From contig CM064421.1 of assembly GCA_032690845.1 (NCBI GenBank), positions 35,144,963-35,208,962 of the forward strand: a stretch of DNA of 64,000 bases, written 5' to 3'. Positions 21,601-33,297 of the stretch are shown here, one piece after another. Below the pieces are notes generated by a model. It made no database searches and was not told the origin of the DNA. It saw only the letters and a program-made list of their open reading frames with translations. A program made the translations under genes and the position numbers. The first letter of the stretch is position 1, and each line of letters begins with the position of its first letter. The DNA comes from Eleusine coracana subsp. coracana (Eukaryota > Streptophyta > Magnoliopsida > Poales > Poaceae).

Positions 21601-24600
21601 TCCACGAGATCGTTTTAAAGGAGCTCATGGCATTTCCAGTGTCACGAGTGTTCATATGAAAACCTCAACTTCTGATCATATTGAATTTCACACCGTATGT
21701 CCTACTCATTACTGTTGTTCACTTTACTAAAGTTATGGGCTTAGTTAGACATATCATCCTCAACCTTGAACATTTTTTAGACTGGAGGCGACGGTTGCAT
21801 TTGCTTCTTCAAGTATGGCAGAAGTGTTCAAAAGACTGAATTTTTTGGAATGAGACAAGTAAAAGAAATGGGTACCATCCAGTCAATACACAATAATGTT
21901 GCATCTGTGAACCAACTGCGTAGTACCTACGCAATAGGTTTTACCTCTGCAGATTTCATCATCTGGGACCTTGAAAATGAAACAAAGGTATTGTCTATAT
22001 TTAATAAATTAGCAGTTGGAAACAACGTTCTGGTAATTTGTAGTAGTTCTGAACATTTTATCATCTACAGATGGTTCAAATTTCCTGTGGAGGATGGCGG
22101 CGGCCTTATTCATATTATCTTGGGAAAATCCCTGAGCATCAAAACTGTTTTGCCTTTGTAAAGGTCTGTGTTTCTGTAGCTTTAGTAGTGTTTTATCATT
22201 TGTTATGTGAATGTGAATTATGACTTTGTAAAGGCCTTATTCATATTATAACTGTTTTAGTAGCTTATTTTCCTGGCAAAGCTGACACTGGTCATGTGAC
22301 TTGTGACCTATCTCTTGTGTTTAGTTACCACCATCACAAACTTTCATATGCTTGCCATTTATCATTTGTTTAGCAGGACTTAGAATTCTGAATTAGACCA
22401 ATGAGCTAGAGGTCCAACTTTAGTCACATCTCTGTATAGCTGAGCTTACTGTTGGAACTCTAATCAGGATGGCGGAAATAAGCTTTCAGTCTTTCACCAT
22501 TTTTGATTATATCGTAATGGCACTTGCCATGTTTACAATTTGCTTAGTTATTTACATTTTTTTAAATAAAAGTTATTTACAAATTTTGACCGCTTTTGTT
22601 ATGGTTGTTGGCTAGTACATACTCTCTGATATGTCCATAAGACCATACTCCCTCCATATCTAAAATACAATTCATTTTAGACAGCATTTAGCATACCAAG
22701 ACGTAATTAATTAAGAGGTATATTTCCCTGTATACCCTTATTAAATAGCTTTTGGGTCCACATTAGTCAAAACTGCTCTCGCACCCTACTGGTTAGTCCA
22801 CTGCGTTCAACACTAGAGGGTGGGAGTTCGATTCCCCATAGCCACTCTTTTTGCACGGTAATTTATGGCTAGCAGGGGTAAACAGTCCATAATGGAGGGA
22901 AAAGGTCAAAACGAATTGTTTTGTGAACAATTAGTTAGAAGGCTAAAACGAATTGTATTTTAGATATGGAGGAGTATAGCATAAGACCATAACTATAAAG
23001 GCAGTATTTCTCTTAGGTATTATATATCATTTGCATACCCCAACATGCTTGGGATTAAATGTTGTTTACTATCCATGATGTTGTACATTTGTCCATCGCA
23101 TAATTTTTTTTGCTGTTTTTTTTCTTTTCATTCAGGATCAAAATATTCACATTTACAGGCGCTGGGTACCAACTCAAGATAAGAAATTGCTCCCTCAAGT
23201 TCTTCATTTGCAGTTTCATGGAAGAGAAGTGCACTCATTGTGCTTCATAGATCCATCAAGCTATTCAAAATTTCTGAGTAGCTCGGATCTGCGTATTGCA
23301 ACAGGATGTGAAGATGGAACTGTGCGTCTTACATGGTAATTGTTTTTTTATCAAGTCTTTTACAAATTATATGATCTATTTTGACCTTGATATTTTGTTC
23401 AGTTACTCTAGCGGTAGTTCTGGAAGCTGGCATTCCTCAAAGTTGCTTGGGGAGCATGTCGGTGGATCAGCTGTGAGAGATACATGCTTCATCCCAAAGA
23501 CTTATACATTATCAGATATATCCTGTAACAGCAGTTCTAATGACATTGTGGTTGGGGACAATGATGACGACACTTTCTTACTCATATCTGTTGGATCGAA
23601 GCAAGTCTTGACTACTTGGATTTTGCAACCTAGGTTTGCAGACGATGGACAAGGGTGTGTGAGTGCCTCTGATGTAGACTCCAAGGAAAACTCAGAAGGC
23701 TTGGAAACTAGTGATTTGGCCTTGTCATTTCAATGGCTATCTACCCACATGCCACAAAAGCTTACCAGGAACAGGTTGAAAGCTAGCCATGCAAAACAAA
23801 ATTTTCAGGAAGGAAATTCTTCTGTTGTGCAACCTAATATAAGTATCATGGATCAGATGGAGAATGACTGGCGTTACCTTTCTGTTACTGCATTCCTTTT
23901 GAAACATCTGGCCACCAAGTAAGAATTAATATTCTAGACATGTAATGCTGGCAGAACATGGTCTAGCTTGCATGTCAATCCTTTCATGCTTTGCAGTAAG
24001 TTGTGTGATCTTAAACTTTACCCTTCATGCAGGTTGACAGTATGTTTTGTTGTTGTTGCTTGCTCTGATGCAACGGTTGTGCTCCGTGCTCTTCTGTTGC
24101 CTTCTCGGTTATGGTATGCAAATGAATATCTGAAACCAAATTTCTATCCCCAATGTTAATGTCTATATCTCTGAACTGTTGTTTTCTTGGTGCACAGGTT
24201 TGATGTTGCCCTGTTGGTCCCGCAGACATCTCCAGTACTTGTGCTACGTCATATTATCATTAATGCTAGCCAATATAAAGGTCTCTTGTATTTTTTTTCT
24301 TTTTTTTTTAATTCTAACGAATGATATTTATCTTAATGAAATTATTGATCTGGTTTTCAGATGATGCTGGAGACAGATACATTATTATGAGTGGATCTAC
24401 CAATGGCAGTATTACTTTCTGGAATGTAACAGATACCATTCATGGCTTCATGCAACTTGTATCCGAGACTCAACCCCACATGGGTATTGATTGCCAAATG
24501 CGTCCCAGGACTGGAAGAGGGAGTCAGGGTGGTCGTCGGCGATGGAGATCGCTGGCAAACCATTCTATGAAGAAGAGCAATAGAGAGAGATCGCTAGCTG

Positions 24601-25415
24601 ATGGGAGCAACTTGAGCACCTCCTGTGCTGCTGAGAATTCATCTGAAGCCTCTGATCTCAATGAAAGTGAGACCACAAACGCTGAAAGCATAATCCTTGA
24701 AGAAAGTCACACCGGCACTCCTAACACAATGCATTTGAGTACTCAATCATGTGATATACCTGAAGTGAGACCAATGCACATATTCTCAAGTGTTCACCAG
24801 TCAGGTGTTAATTGCCTCCATGTATCATACTCAACAACGGATGAGTCGTACCACATTGTAAGTGGTGGGGATGATCAAGCAATTCATAGCTTCAGTTTCA
24901 CCATAGGATCTCAGGAGTGTTGCACAACAGACACAAGGCAGTGCTCGCATGACAACGACACACTACAAGTCCAACGTCAACACAAGGTTCCGTCAGCTCA
25001 TAGTGCGGCAGTTAAAGGTTTGTCACCGTTTGACATAAATATCAATTGTTCAATTATTCATTCCGTCTGTCTTTCCATTGAGTGATGTACGCATGCACAT
25101 TTTCACTAGGAATCTGGACGGACGGTCTCTGGGCTTTCTCCACCGGCCTTGATCAGAGAGTAAGATGTTGGAAGATGGGATCCTCTGGCAAACTAACTGA
25201 ACACTCCCATGCTATCATTAGCGTGCCTGAGCCAGAAACTTTAGATGTTTTTCACGACCGGTGAGTCACGATGCTGAGTGTTGATCACTTGTCTCTTTAC
25301 AACTGCTCACGGTTGATGTTGTTTTTGTGTTGTCAGTGAAAAAATGAAATACCAGGTTGCTGTCGCTGGAAGGGGAATGCAAATGGTTGAATTCTCGCCA
25401 CCCAACCAGGATTGA
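18620..25415 (+). CDS. WD40-repeat protein, WDR6/Trm734 family (20 exons, 1343 aa)
   Basis: WDR6 (yeast Trm734/Rtt10) partners the Trm7/FTSJ1 methyltransferase for 2'-O-methylation of wobble base 34 in tRNA; the same role is inferred here. Exons: 18620-18716, 18854-19134, 19209-19302, 19392-19474, 19511-19788, 19893-20031, 20231-20313, 20426-20614, 20706-21062, 21149-21320, 21503-21694, 21781-21987, 22071-22163, 23136-23335, 23403-23918, 24033-24113, 24198-24280, 24361-25017, 25110-25260, 25337-25415. All junctions are GT-AG and the total of 4032 nt stays in phase. Diagnostic WD strings include GLSDNSVALWDL, HEGSIFRIAWSADGSKFMSVSDDRSARIW, FGHSARIWDC and GEDCTCCIWGMDGK. Residues around 1097-1128 are an Arg/Lys-rich low-complexity insert between WD blades. 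Length suits plant homologues (about 1300 aa). Confidence 0.93.
22648..22974. mobile_element. Stowaway-like element with internal tRNA-like segment, in WDR6-like intron 13
   Basis: Terminal inverted repeats of about 30 bp are nearly perfect (CTCCCTCCATATCTAAAATA left; TATTTTAGATATGGAGGAG right), with TA on each side (22646-22647, 22975-22976). The 327-bp body contains, near 22779-22836, a tRNA-like stretch with the Pol III B-box-like GTTCGATTCC. This is unusual for a Stowaway element and suggests that a SINE or tRNA fragment is included. Confidence 0.82.
23036..23069 (+). repeat. Remnant of an Au-like SINE 3' tail
   Basis: The string CCCCAACATGCTTGGGATTAAA followed by TGTTG resembles the conserved 3' end of plant Au-type SINEs (CCAACTTGnTTGGGACT... 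then TTG repeats). It is one of three such tails in introns in this window. Confidence 0.4.
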
Positions 25416-26076
25416 CAATGATGAGTTGATGGCGCAATCAAAGACGAGTTATATGAAGTTCTCTCGCAAGTGTAAGATGAATTTTGGTTTTAACTATTGT
25501 TGGCATTGTCATGGCTTAAAGCAAACCAGAATTTTAACACGGGCCAGACATATATGAATGAACAGAGCGTTGGGGTTCCTCAGTCCGCGGTTGAACGAAA
25601 ACGCAGGTCCGACCTCCTTGTTATTGGACTGCACGCGGTGCCCGACGGAAGGCGTTGCTGTCTTCCCAGTTCCCAGCACGGAACCAGCAGGGCCCCGCGG
25701 CGAAGGACTTCCCCGTCAACAGAACGGCCATTTTTTGGGCCAGCCCATCTGGACTGGCTCTGCATCCAGACCAGTCTTTTTCTATTTTTGAGACTTGAGA
25801 GAAAGAGTGGGCGTGGGAAATGACCATGATGCTAGTCTAATTATTACAAAGTCCGCAGCACATTTATCTACATGCAGTCACTCGTTTGAAAAAAAAATCA
25901 GGAAAACAAGATCAGCATAGTTTGGATGATGAAAAGTTGTTAAGCATGCTATTGTATCTCTATTCATAGTTCATGAAAATTTGCATGATGTGCGTGTGTG
26001 AGAGAGACGAAGCTTTGTCCTTCCTCCGCGCCGGTTCCTTCCGTATTCCGTCGCATATCTTGATCAAATAGTTTGG
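25416..26076. other. 3' region of the WDR6-like gene and spacer
   Basis: This covers the 3' UTR and spacer up to the next LTR element. A GC-richer patch at about 25590-25760 has short open frames on both strands without domain content. No gene is supported. Confidence 0.45.
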
Positions 26077-26451
26077 TGTTGTATTTGTGTCGAATATGTG
26101 TACATAAATCAGTTACAAATTAGACTTGAGTCATATTAGGTGGTTAGGAATAGAGTTTATGTCGGATTGGGTCTCCCGGGCCACATAGTTTGTCGGGCTG
26201 TCAGAGGGGTGTCCATCCGAGTATGAAGGGGAGATAGGTTCACCCGATGTGTGATAAGGGAGATTGTTGGGTTTAGTTCTACATCGGATATTGATGATAG
26301 GGGAACTTAATTTATAAGGTGGAGTGAACGTCACCTATCAGGCTAGTCTTTTGGGTTGAGTTGTTTCAGAACCTTGGTGGGGCTCTAGTTGGGACGACCT
26401 GGGCTGGCGGTAAGGGTTCGTGTGCGGAACGAGTCGGACCGTATTCTAACA
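26077..26451 (+). repeat. 5' LTR of the second element
   Basis: 375 bp, TG...CA ends. Its central part differs strongly from the right LTR. Confidence 0.85.
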
Positions 26452-26453
26452 AG

Positions 26454-26468
26454 TGGTATCAGAGTCGG
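26454..26468 (+). other. Primer binding site of the second element
   Basis: TGGTATCAGAGTCGG, two bases after the LTR. The first 11 bases match the complement of the initiator tRNA-Met 3' end. Confidence 0.85.
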
Positions 26469-27763
26469 ATACATAGTAGAAGATCACAAGAGACACGATG
26501 GGATGCTCCACACCGTGTAAAGCTTACACGAGATGTTCGGGAGGGACATGACGTAAGGTGAAGCATGGCGGCGATCGATGATTGATCGGTGGAGTTGGAC
26601 ACTTCGAGCATGACGGCTCAAACCGTTCGATGAGCTACATTAACAGGGATCCATTCAGACGTGGAGATCGGGTTGATGGTGGCTGGAGGCTATTGTTCGA
26701 TAAGGGCTGATCAGACATGATGGCCAAGTTTAACGGTGCAGCTAGAAGACGTCGTGAATAATGGCGACGGCTTCGACTCGCGGTCTGACTGATGTGTGTG
26801 TTTCAGTTCGATCGGAGGGGCTGTTGCGTGCTCAATGTGGAGCAGCGACGGTGGTGGCGAAAGCCATGGTGGGCTCGATGAGTTTTTTTTATTGAAGGCG
26901 GCTTGTTTTCTAGAGCAGAGCGGTGTTACATGATGATGACGGTTCGTGGCTTCAACTAGACTCGGCGAGAGCAGAGCGGCGGCGTGTGACACGGATTGCC
27001 TAGGGCACAGGGTGCGATGTCGCTGGAGCCGATGCGTGCGAGCTGAGGAGTCCGTGGTGGAATCTGCATGTGACAGGAGTTGGAGTCGGAGGTGGCATGC
27101 ATGCATACGCAATTTGGAAATCAAATTAGGTGCATGTGCGTGCGTGTTGGCTGCATGGAATAAAGTGGGCCCAAACGTATTTGTTTAGTAACAAACTGAT
27201 ACGCGTGAAGGTTATTTGTTTCCTTGCAAGATCGATTTGCCTCGGGAGTGACTCGGCTGCGTACGGGAAAGATATAGCTCTGGAATATCCACGTAACAAG
27301 GAAAAGAAAGGGCGGCGGCATGTTGAGTCCGTGTCGTAGAGGACTTGGTATGTCCCTCAGTTCGGCCATCTACAAAAACAGAGAAGAAGTCCACGTGATT
27401 GCATCAAAAAGCAATCAGCTGTTCGTGAACCGAAGCTTGCGCGGTTAACGGCGAACGACGGGCAGCGATCGAGCGGGTCAGCTTCGTCGTGTGGAAGCGG
27501 CGTGATAGTTGACGGGGCTCGAGAGCAGCGAGCTGTGCATAGGCGGTGTACAGCGAGGGCGTACGGGCTGCAGGAGAGTTGTGCGCAGGAGGCGTAGAGA
27601 CTGAGCAGCACGTGTAGGTGATGACGTGTCCGTGCGGGATGCGGGAGGATGCGGCGGCGTGCTCGGGCGTGTAGGAGGCACGCGACTTCGACGTGCGGTG
27701 TGCGCGTGTGGCGACGTGGTGCACGTGTGAAGATTTTTTTTAACGGTCCGTGGCAACAGGCGG
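26469..27763 (+). other. Untranslated leader of the second element
   Basis: 1.3 kb of GC-rich sequence between primer site and gag. It contains many overlapping short open frames on the minus strand caused by base composition. None shows a domain. Confidence 0.5.
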
Positions 27764-29010
27764 ATGACGTCGGTGTCGTTCAAATTCGAGGTGATAAAGT
27801 TTGACGGGACTGGCAACTATGGGCTTTGGCAGACAAGAGTCAAGGACTTGCTGGCGCAGCAGGGGATCCTGAAGTCTCTGAGCGATAAAAAGTCGGCCAA
27901 GGTAGATGATGAGAAGTAGGAGGAGATGCAAGCGTAAGCAGTGGCAACAATTAGGTTGTGTCTCTCCAATCAGATCATGTACCATGTCATAGAGGAGACG
28001 TCATCGAAGGCAATTTGGGATAAATTGGATAATCACTTCATGTTCAAAACTGCGACTCAGAAGTCGTATTTGAAGCAAAAGTTATATGGGCTAAAGATGC
28101 AGGAGGGAGCAGACCTTGCTGAGCACATTAATGTCTTCAATCAAGTTGTGGCTGACCTTGTGAAGGTGGAGGTGAAACTTGATGATGAGGACAAGGCCAT
28201 TATTCTTTTATGTTCCTTGCCGAGTTCTTATGAGCACTTGGTTACTACATTGACATATGGCAAAATTGAAGTTAAATGAAAGATATCATAACGACATTGC
28301 TTGCTCGTGATCAAAGGATCAAGATCAATAATGGCGGTAATAGTAGTTCCATTGGAGATGTTTTGGTAGTCAAGAGTGATCGAGGGAGGAAGACCGACAA
28401 AAAGAAGAAGAAGGGGCCGCAGTGTTACAAGTGCAAGGAGCGGGGACATGTGAGCAGGGATTGTCCGGAGTTGAAGAAGAAGGACATGACAAATGTTGTG
28501 GTTTCTAGGAAGGATGACTCGGATAGTGATGGTGATATTCTTGTGCTATCAAGTGAGAAGTCTTGTGATAGAGAAGAAGCGTGGTTGTTGGATTCTGCAA
28601 GTTCATTTCATGCGACATTTAGGAAAGAGTGGTTCTCTTCATATGTTGAGGGTGACTTCGGATTTGCACACTTAGGAGGTGACACGGTTCATCGTGTTAT
28701 GAGAGTTGGCAAGATCAAGTTAATAATGTATGATGGACAGGAGGTGCTACTCGAGGGTGTGCGACATATGCCGGGACTTAGAAAGAATATAATCTCGCTT
28801 GGTATTTTGCATAGAGAAGGTTGGTTATATCAGACGGTGTCAGATAGGAGGACCTTAAGGGTGATGCGGGATGATAAGACTGTGATGATAGGCGAGAAAT
28901 CGGATGCACATCACTACAAGCTTAATGGTGGAGTCATAGAGGATGGAGCTACACATGTTGCAGTGTTCAGTCCTTGCGGCGAGGTGGCCTCGCCGGGTTG
29001 TTTGAAGTGA
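27764..29010 (+). pseudogene. gag-protease gene of the second element, broken
   Basis: The likely start is the ATG at 27764 (MTSVSFKFEVIKFDGTGNY). Gag shows the UBN2-type strings IWDKLDNHFMFK, SYLKQKLYGLKM and LLCSLPSSYEHLV. In-frame stops lie at 27917 and 27935, and the frame shifts around 28276. Downstream are a CCHC zinc knuckle (CYKCKERGHVSRDC) and a protease-like segment with WLLDSASSFHAT, where the usual DSGA/DSGC active site reads DSAS, so the protease would probably be inactive even without the stops. The frame ends at 29010, 89 bp before the LTR. Confidence 0.87.
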
Positions 29011-29099
29011 GCAGTGGAGGAGGGGACTCAAGTCTGCGTATACGGAGGTTTGAGCATGGACAACTTTAAGATGGCGTACATATTCGTTAAGGTGGAGTT

Positions 29100-29505
29100 T
29101 GTTGTATTTGTGTTGAATATGTGTACATAAGTCGGTTACAAATTAGACTTGAGTCATATTAGGTGGTTAGGAATAGAGTTTATGTTGGACTTGTATTCCT
29201 GGACCTCATATATACGTCGGGATACCACCGTTGTAACCGCGAGACGATAGATGTAGTAGGCAAGGGGCGGCGACGGTCGGAGCGGTGCGCCCAAGGGGCT
29301 GCCAGGCCGTGCGCCAGTGTGCTCCTGACGCCGGTATTGCTACTGATATGATGGGGAGGTGCGCCCGTAGTCATGTCTCGAGGATGTAAGCACATCGCTG
29401 AACCTCGCTAAAAAATATCGTGTTTTTGCGTCGTTCTCTTTTATGTGATCTTGTGTTTATGGCTGTTGATCCTGGGGTATCACATTCGCTCCTCGTTTTC
29501 TAACA
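29100..29505 (+). repeat. 3' LTR of the second element
   Basis: 406 bp beginning TGTTGTATTTGTGTTG and ending TTTTCTAACA, preceded by the purine-rich AAGGTGGAG. Confidence 0.87.
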
Positions 29506-29793
29506 TTTGGTGTGTCATCTCTTGCCCGGAGACCGCCATGCATGCTAGTATGATGTTGTGATGTGGTCCTCTATGTCCATGGTCCCTTCATGTTACGAGA
29601 CCAGGAAAATTGGCGCCCCAAGGGCTGCAACTGCGAGAGTTCGTGAACCTGTGATAATTGATCATTAGGCATGCACCTAAATTCAACCGAGTGCGTGTTT
29701 CGGTTGTGATTTGTTGGTTTTTATTACTAGATAATTTTAGTCAACAGTCAACAAGCTATTCCTCAACTGATATTGTCATTACAATGTTTTTTT

Positions 29794-30035
29794 TGTTGTA
29801 AAATGTTTATGGGTCAGGTCCACCTTCTAGAAGAAGGACTCCAGGCCCATGTAGGTTTTTTATCTAATTCTAGCCCAACACGAAATAGAGTTTCCCCCTT
29901 ATAAATAGTTAAAGAGATACCCTTTGTAATTTCGTCAGAATTATTCAATAAAAAATTTCGTCTTCTCTATTCTTGTTACTTTTAGTTTCGTTTTCTACTT
30001 TGATCTACGTACCTGCGATCGTCGATAACTCAACA
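29794..30035 (+). repeat. 5' LTR of the third Copia element
   Basis: 242 bp. It contains CTTATAAATAG, a likely TATA box of the element promoter, and AATTATTCAATAAA, a likely poly(A) signal region. Confidence 0.92.
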
Positions 30036-30741
30036 CGTTATCAACACGCTCTATAGAGCCGGCCATCTACTCGGCGATTAAAGGTATCATTTTCGATTGA
30101 TTTTGTATCTTGACTCGTTGCAGTTAAGATCTGTCAAGGAGATCGCCATAAAAATCTTGACTCGTTGCAGTCAAGATTTACAATAACAAAAGCCCGTCAC
30201 AGAAGACGGCACCATAAAATAACAAAATCAGATTAATGACACTTATGCGCCCGCAATCTCTCAACTCTAACCGGATCTGGAACCGGCAAAGGAGGATCTA
30301 GGATATCCAGATCCAAAACGGGATACGTCCAGAAGTTCAAAAAAAAAAAAGGCCGCGTGAGAGACCTCCGCCGACGCGAGCCTCAAAGATGGCAAGAAGA
30401 AAATACCGGATCTACCCTAACCCTATTGGTGAAGGTTACTGGATCCACAAGAAAAAGAAAAAAATCTGGAGATCCATTTCAAGACGGCTCAGATCTGGGT
30501 ATTGTTAGCTCAGATCCGACCCCTCTAAACGTATGATTCGATTACATACATCACAGATCAAAGAAAGTTGAAAAAAATAAGAGAAGAAGAAAAGAAAAGA
30601 AAAAGAAATAGAGAAGGGCGGCTAGATCCGGCGAGAACTGATCGGCCACCCCGGTCATGGCTGTGCGTACCACGAGCTGCCGAGCCAGCATCGCCTTTCG
30701 CGCTCGAACGCAGCCGACCGAGCGGGCAGCAGGCGGAGCAG

Positions 30742-30772
<31 letters not shown>

Positions 30773-31620
30773 GCAGCGGCCGCCAGCTCCCCGTGCGCCC
30801 ACGTGCGCTCGGGCAAGGGCCCCCGCTGCGGGTGCATGCGCCAGCGCTGATGCCAGCCCGGCGCCAGCAGCGACGCACCCGCAGCCAGGCGCAGCGCGCG
30901 CAGCACGCTGGCGCCCAGGCGCTCGGCCCACCCGCACGCGACGCACGAAGGACCAGCGTACGGCCCACACGATAGGCGCGCGACACCCGAGTCAGCAGAG
31001 CTACGCAGTGACCCGAGCGTGGGATCTGGATCTGGATGTATCGGGAAGAAAGAGGAAGAAAGAGAAGAAAGTGGTGGTGTCGGTGGGGGAAGAAGAAGAG
31101 AGGGAAAGGAAGAGTGATGGCTGGGAGAAAGAGAAAATGAGGGAGAGAGTGGAAAAACCCTTGGGTTTCACCTCTTTTATACCTTTTAGAAGAAATACGG
31201 GTTGGGTTCAATTTTGGGCCGGGTTTTGGCCCCATTAAAAACCCGATCCACGAAAAATATCTAAAAAATTTACAAAGAAGTCCTCAAAATTTTAGGATTT
31301 TCTGTTTTTCGTAGAAACAGATCCAATTTTTGCAGAAGGCCCCTGTAAATTATGAAAATTACCAGAAAATCACAAAAAAAAAATTCACGCGAATGTGTTA
31401 TTTTGCATATAACACCTCGGATTTTTCCAGATTTATATCAAGATGAACTATAGTCCTTAAATTATTCCGTTTTTATGGTTTATTAGTTACTTTTATATAG
31501 AAATATCAATAAAAATAAATTAAACAAGCAGTTTTTGTTATACCACTTTACTTATGCACCTAATTACTTGTAAATATTACTTGCATATACATGAAGTAAT
31601 TTTTGCACCATGATATCATA
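30036..31620 (+). other. Leader of the third Copia element with a 28-C homopolymer
   Basis: The leader is 1.6 kb. A GC-rich core (30640-31010) holds a run of 28 C (30745-30772) and gives rise to large open frames on both strands that have only low-complexity composition. The flanks are AT-rich. No domain is recognisable. Confidence 0.55.
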
Positions 31621-31623
31621 CAG

Positions 31624-32670
31624 ATGTTTGACCTTGTGAAGAGAGAATTCAATGTGCTTACCCCCATGGAAGTAACTACCTATCATGGGCTCTTGATGCT
31701 GAAATTCTCCTTAGTTGCAAAAATCTCTTAAAGACAATTATATCCAAAAATGGAGAACCTGCTGCAACAGCAGTGGAGCAAGCTCAAGCCCTGCATTTTC
31801 TGAGGCATCATTTATGTACTATATTGAAAAATAAGTACATGACCGAAAGTAATCCAAAGGTCTTGTAGGACTCACTACGTAATCGCTTTAAGAAAATTGA
31901 AGCAATCTTACTTCCTAAAATAGAGCGCGAATGGCAAAACCTACGCTTCCAAGACTACAAGACTGTTGAGAAATACAATACCAAGCTTTATGGTATTGTG
32001 TCACGCATGAAGCTATAAGCTATATGGCAAAGATCTTAAAGATCCCGACCTTATCCACAAGACTCTCTCCACCTTTCACCCTAAGCTCACCCATGTGAGC
32101 CGCCAGTACAAGAAGGACAAATATGACTCTTATATCGTCCTGAGCAATGTATTGTAGCAAGATCAGGGGAAGGACGAATTGATCAAGCAGAATCATTTGT
32201 CTCGTCCTACTGGTTCCATGACATCGCAAGAAGCAAATGTCACGTCATTCAAGAAGAATAACAACAAGAGTAAAGGAGCACCAAAGACACCACCAAAGGC
32301 GCAAAACAAGCCTGACAAGTTCAAGAAGAACTATGAAGGGAAGTCAAAGAAGATGCCTTCAGGGGGAGAATATAGGAAACATGACCAGAAATATTACAGG
32401 TGTGGCATAAATGGACATTGGTCCAAAATTTGCCGCACGCCTAAGCACATTGTCGACATATACTAAGAACTCAGGAAGAACCTTATGGAGCATGAAGCCA
32501 ACTATGTTGAAGCTCCACAAGTCAAAGAAGACATCACGAAGATGGATTTTGGTATATTAGACAAAGCTCAAGATCATGGAGAACCAAGCAAGACCTCTGA
32601 TATTGAATTTGATGACGACCTCATGACAGAGAATGAGGAGGATCTGCATGAAGATTCACACTAGTCTCGT
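31624..32670 (+). pseudogene. gag region of the third Copia element
   Basis: Gag is recognisable from about 31624 (MFDLVKREFNVL), with later strings such as SWALDAEILL and KYNTKLYGIVSRMK in shifted frames. The zinc knuckle region at about 32392-32440 reads YRCGINGHWSKIC, with its first cysteine replaced. Stops occur throughout. Confidence 0.75.
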
Positions 32671-32862
32671 AGACTACTTAGAATTAAAAGTTCTCCATTA
32701 GAATTAAGCAAGAGTAATAAGAGTGCATTAAGTTTTATCAGTGGTTTATTTATGTAATCTCATGAAGAGAAAATATTTTTTCAATAATATATCATATTAG
32801 TGTGAAAATTATTTGCATTATTATTTCTGTTAATTATATATTATTATATTAATTACAGAATC

Positions 32863-33297
32863 GTGGGATACATGGCTATTCAAGAGGAGCTCTGTCTCGT
32901 AGATAGTGGCACTACCGCTACCGTTCTAAGGGACACTAATTATTTCCAAACACTTCGAAAGTCTGATCAAGATATAACTACTGTCATTGATAATGACACT
33001 AGGATTGTTGGCACAGGCAGGGCCACGATCGTCCTACTGAATGGTACGCGGCTAGTAATTCATGAAGCATTACTTTATCCCGAGTCTACTTGGACATTGT
33101 TAAGCTTCAAGGACATCCGTGCAAATGGATTCTATATAGTCATCATCGGAAGTTTTCCAATCATTAAAGAAAGCATGTACTACACTTATGTTAAACCACA
33201 CAAAAAGTTTGCTGCGTTCAAGACTGTATTTAGCAACCAAGAAGCCTATCGAACATGGCACAATAGACTTGGTCATCCAGGCCTCAACATGATGTAA
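32863..33297 (+). pseudogene. Protease and pre-integrase region of the third Copia element
   Basis: An open frame of 144 codons. LCLVDSGTTATVLRD is the aspartic-protease site (DSGT), and WHNRLGHPGLNMM is the start of the pre-integrase HHCC segment, cut by a stop at 33295-33297. Confidence 0.83.

Larger units (their letters stand above)
26077..29505 (+). mobile_element. Short Copia-type LTR element with gag and protease only (second)
   Basis: The element is flanked by a perfect 5-bp duplication TTTGG (26072-26076, 29506-29510). The LTRs are 26077-26451 and 29100-29505; both begin TGTTGTATTTGTGT and end TTCTAACA. After the left LTR comes a primer site for initiator tRNA-Met, a 1.3-kb leader, then gag and protease coding sequence (27764-29010), and at once the purine tract and right LTR. 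There is no integrase, reverse transcriptase or RNase H, so it is non-autonomous, similar in layout to the TR-GAG class described in plants. The LTRs match only over roughly the first 100 bp and the last few bases. Confidence 0.9.

Noticed and set aside
22779..22836. Possible functional tRNA gene
   Set aside because: Only the B box is convincing. The T stem has mismatches and no acceptor stem or clear A box can be paired, so I treat it as tRNA-like sequence in a mobile element.
26711..27985. Minus-strand open frames of 80-137 codons
   Set aside because: They lie in the leader and gag start of the second element, are antisense to gag, and show no domain.
30551..31238. Large overlapping open frames (up to 225 codons) on both strands around the 28-C tract
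   Set aside because: They arise from GC-rich low-complexity leader sequence of the third Copia element. The products are Ala/Arg/Gly/Pro runs without domains.
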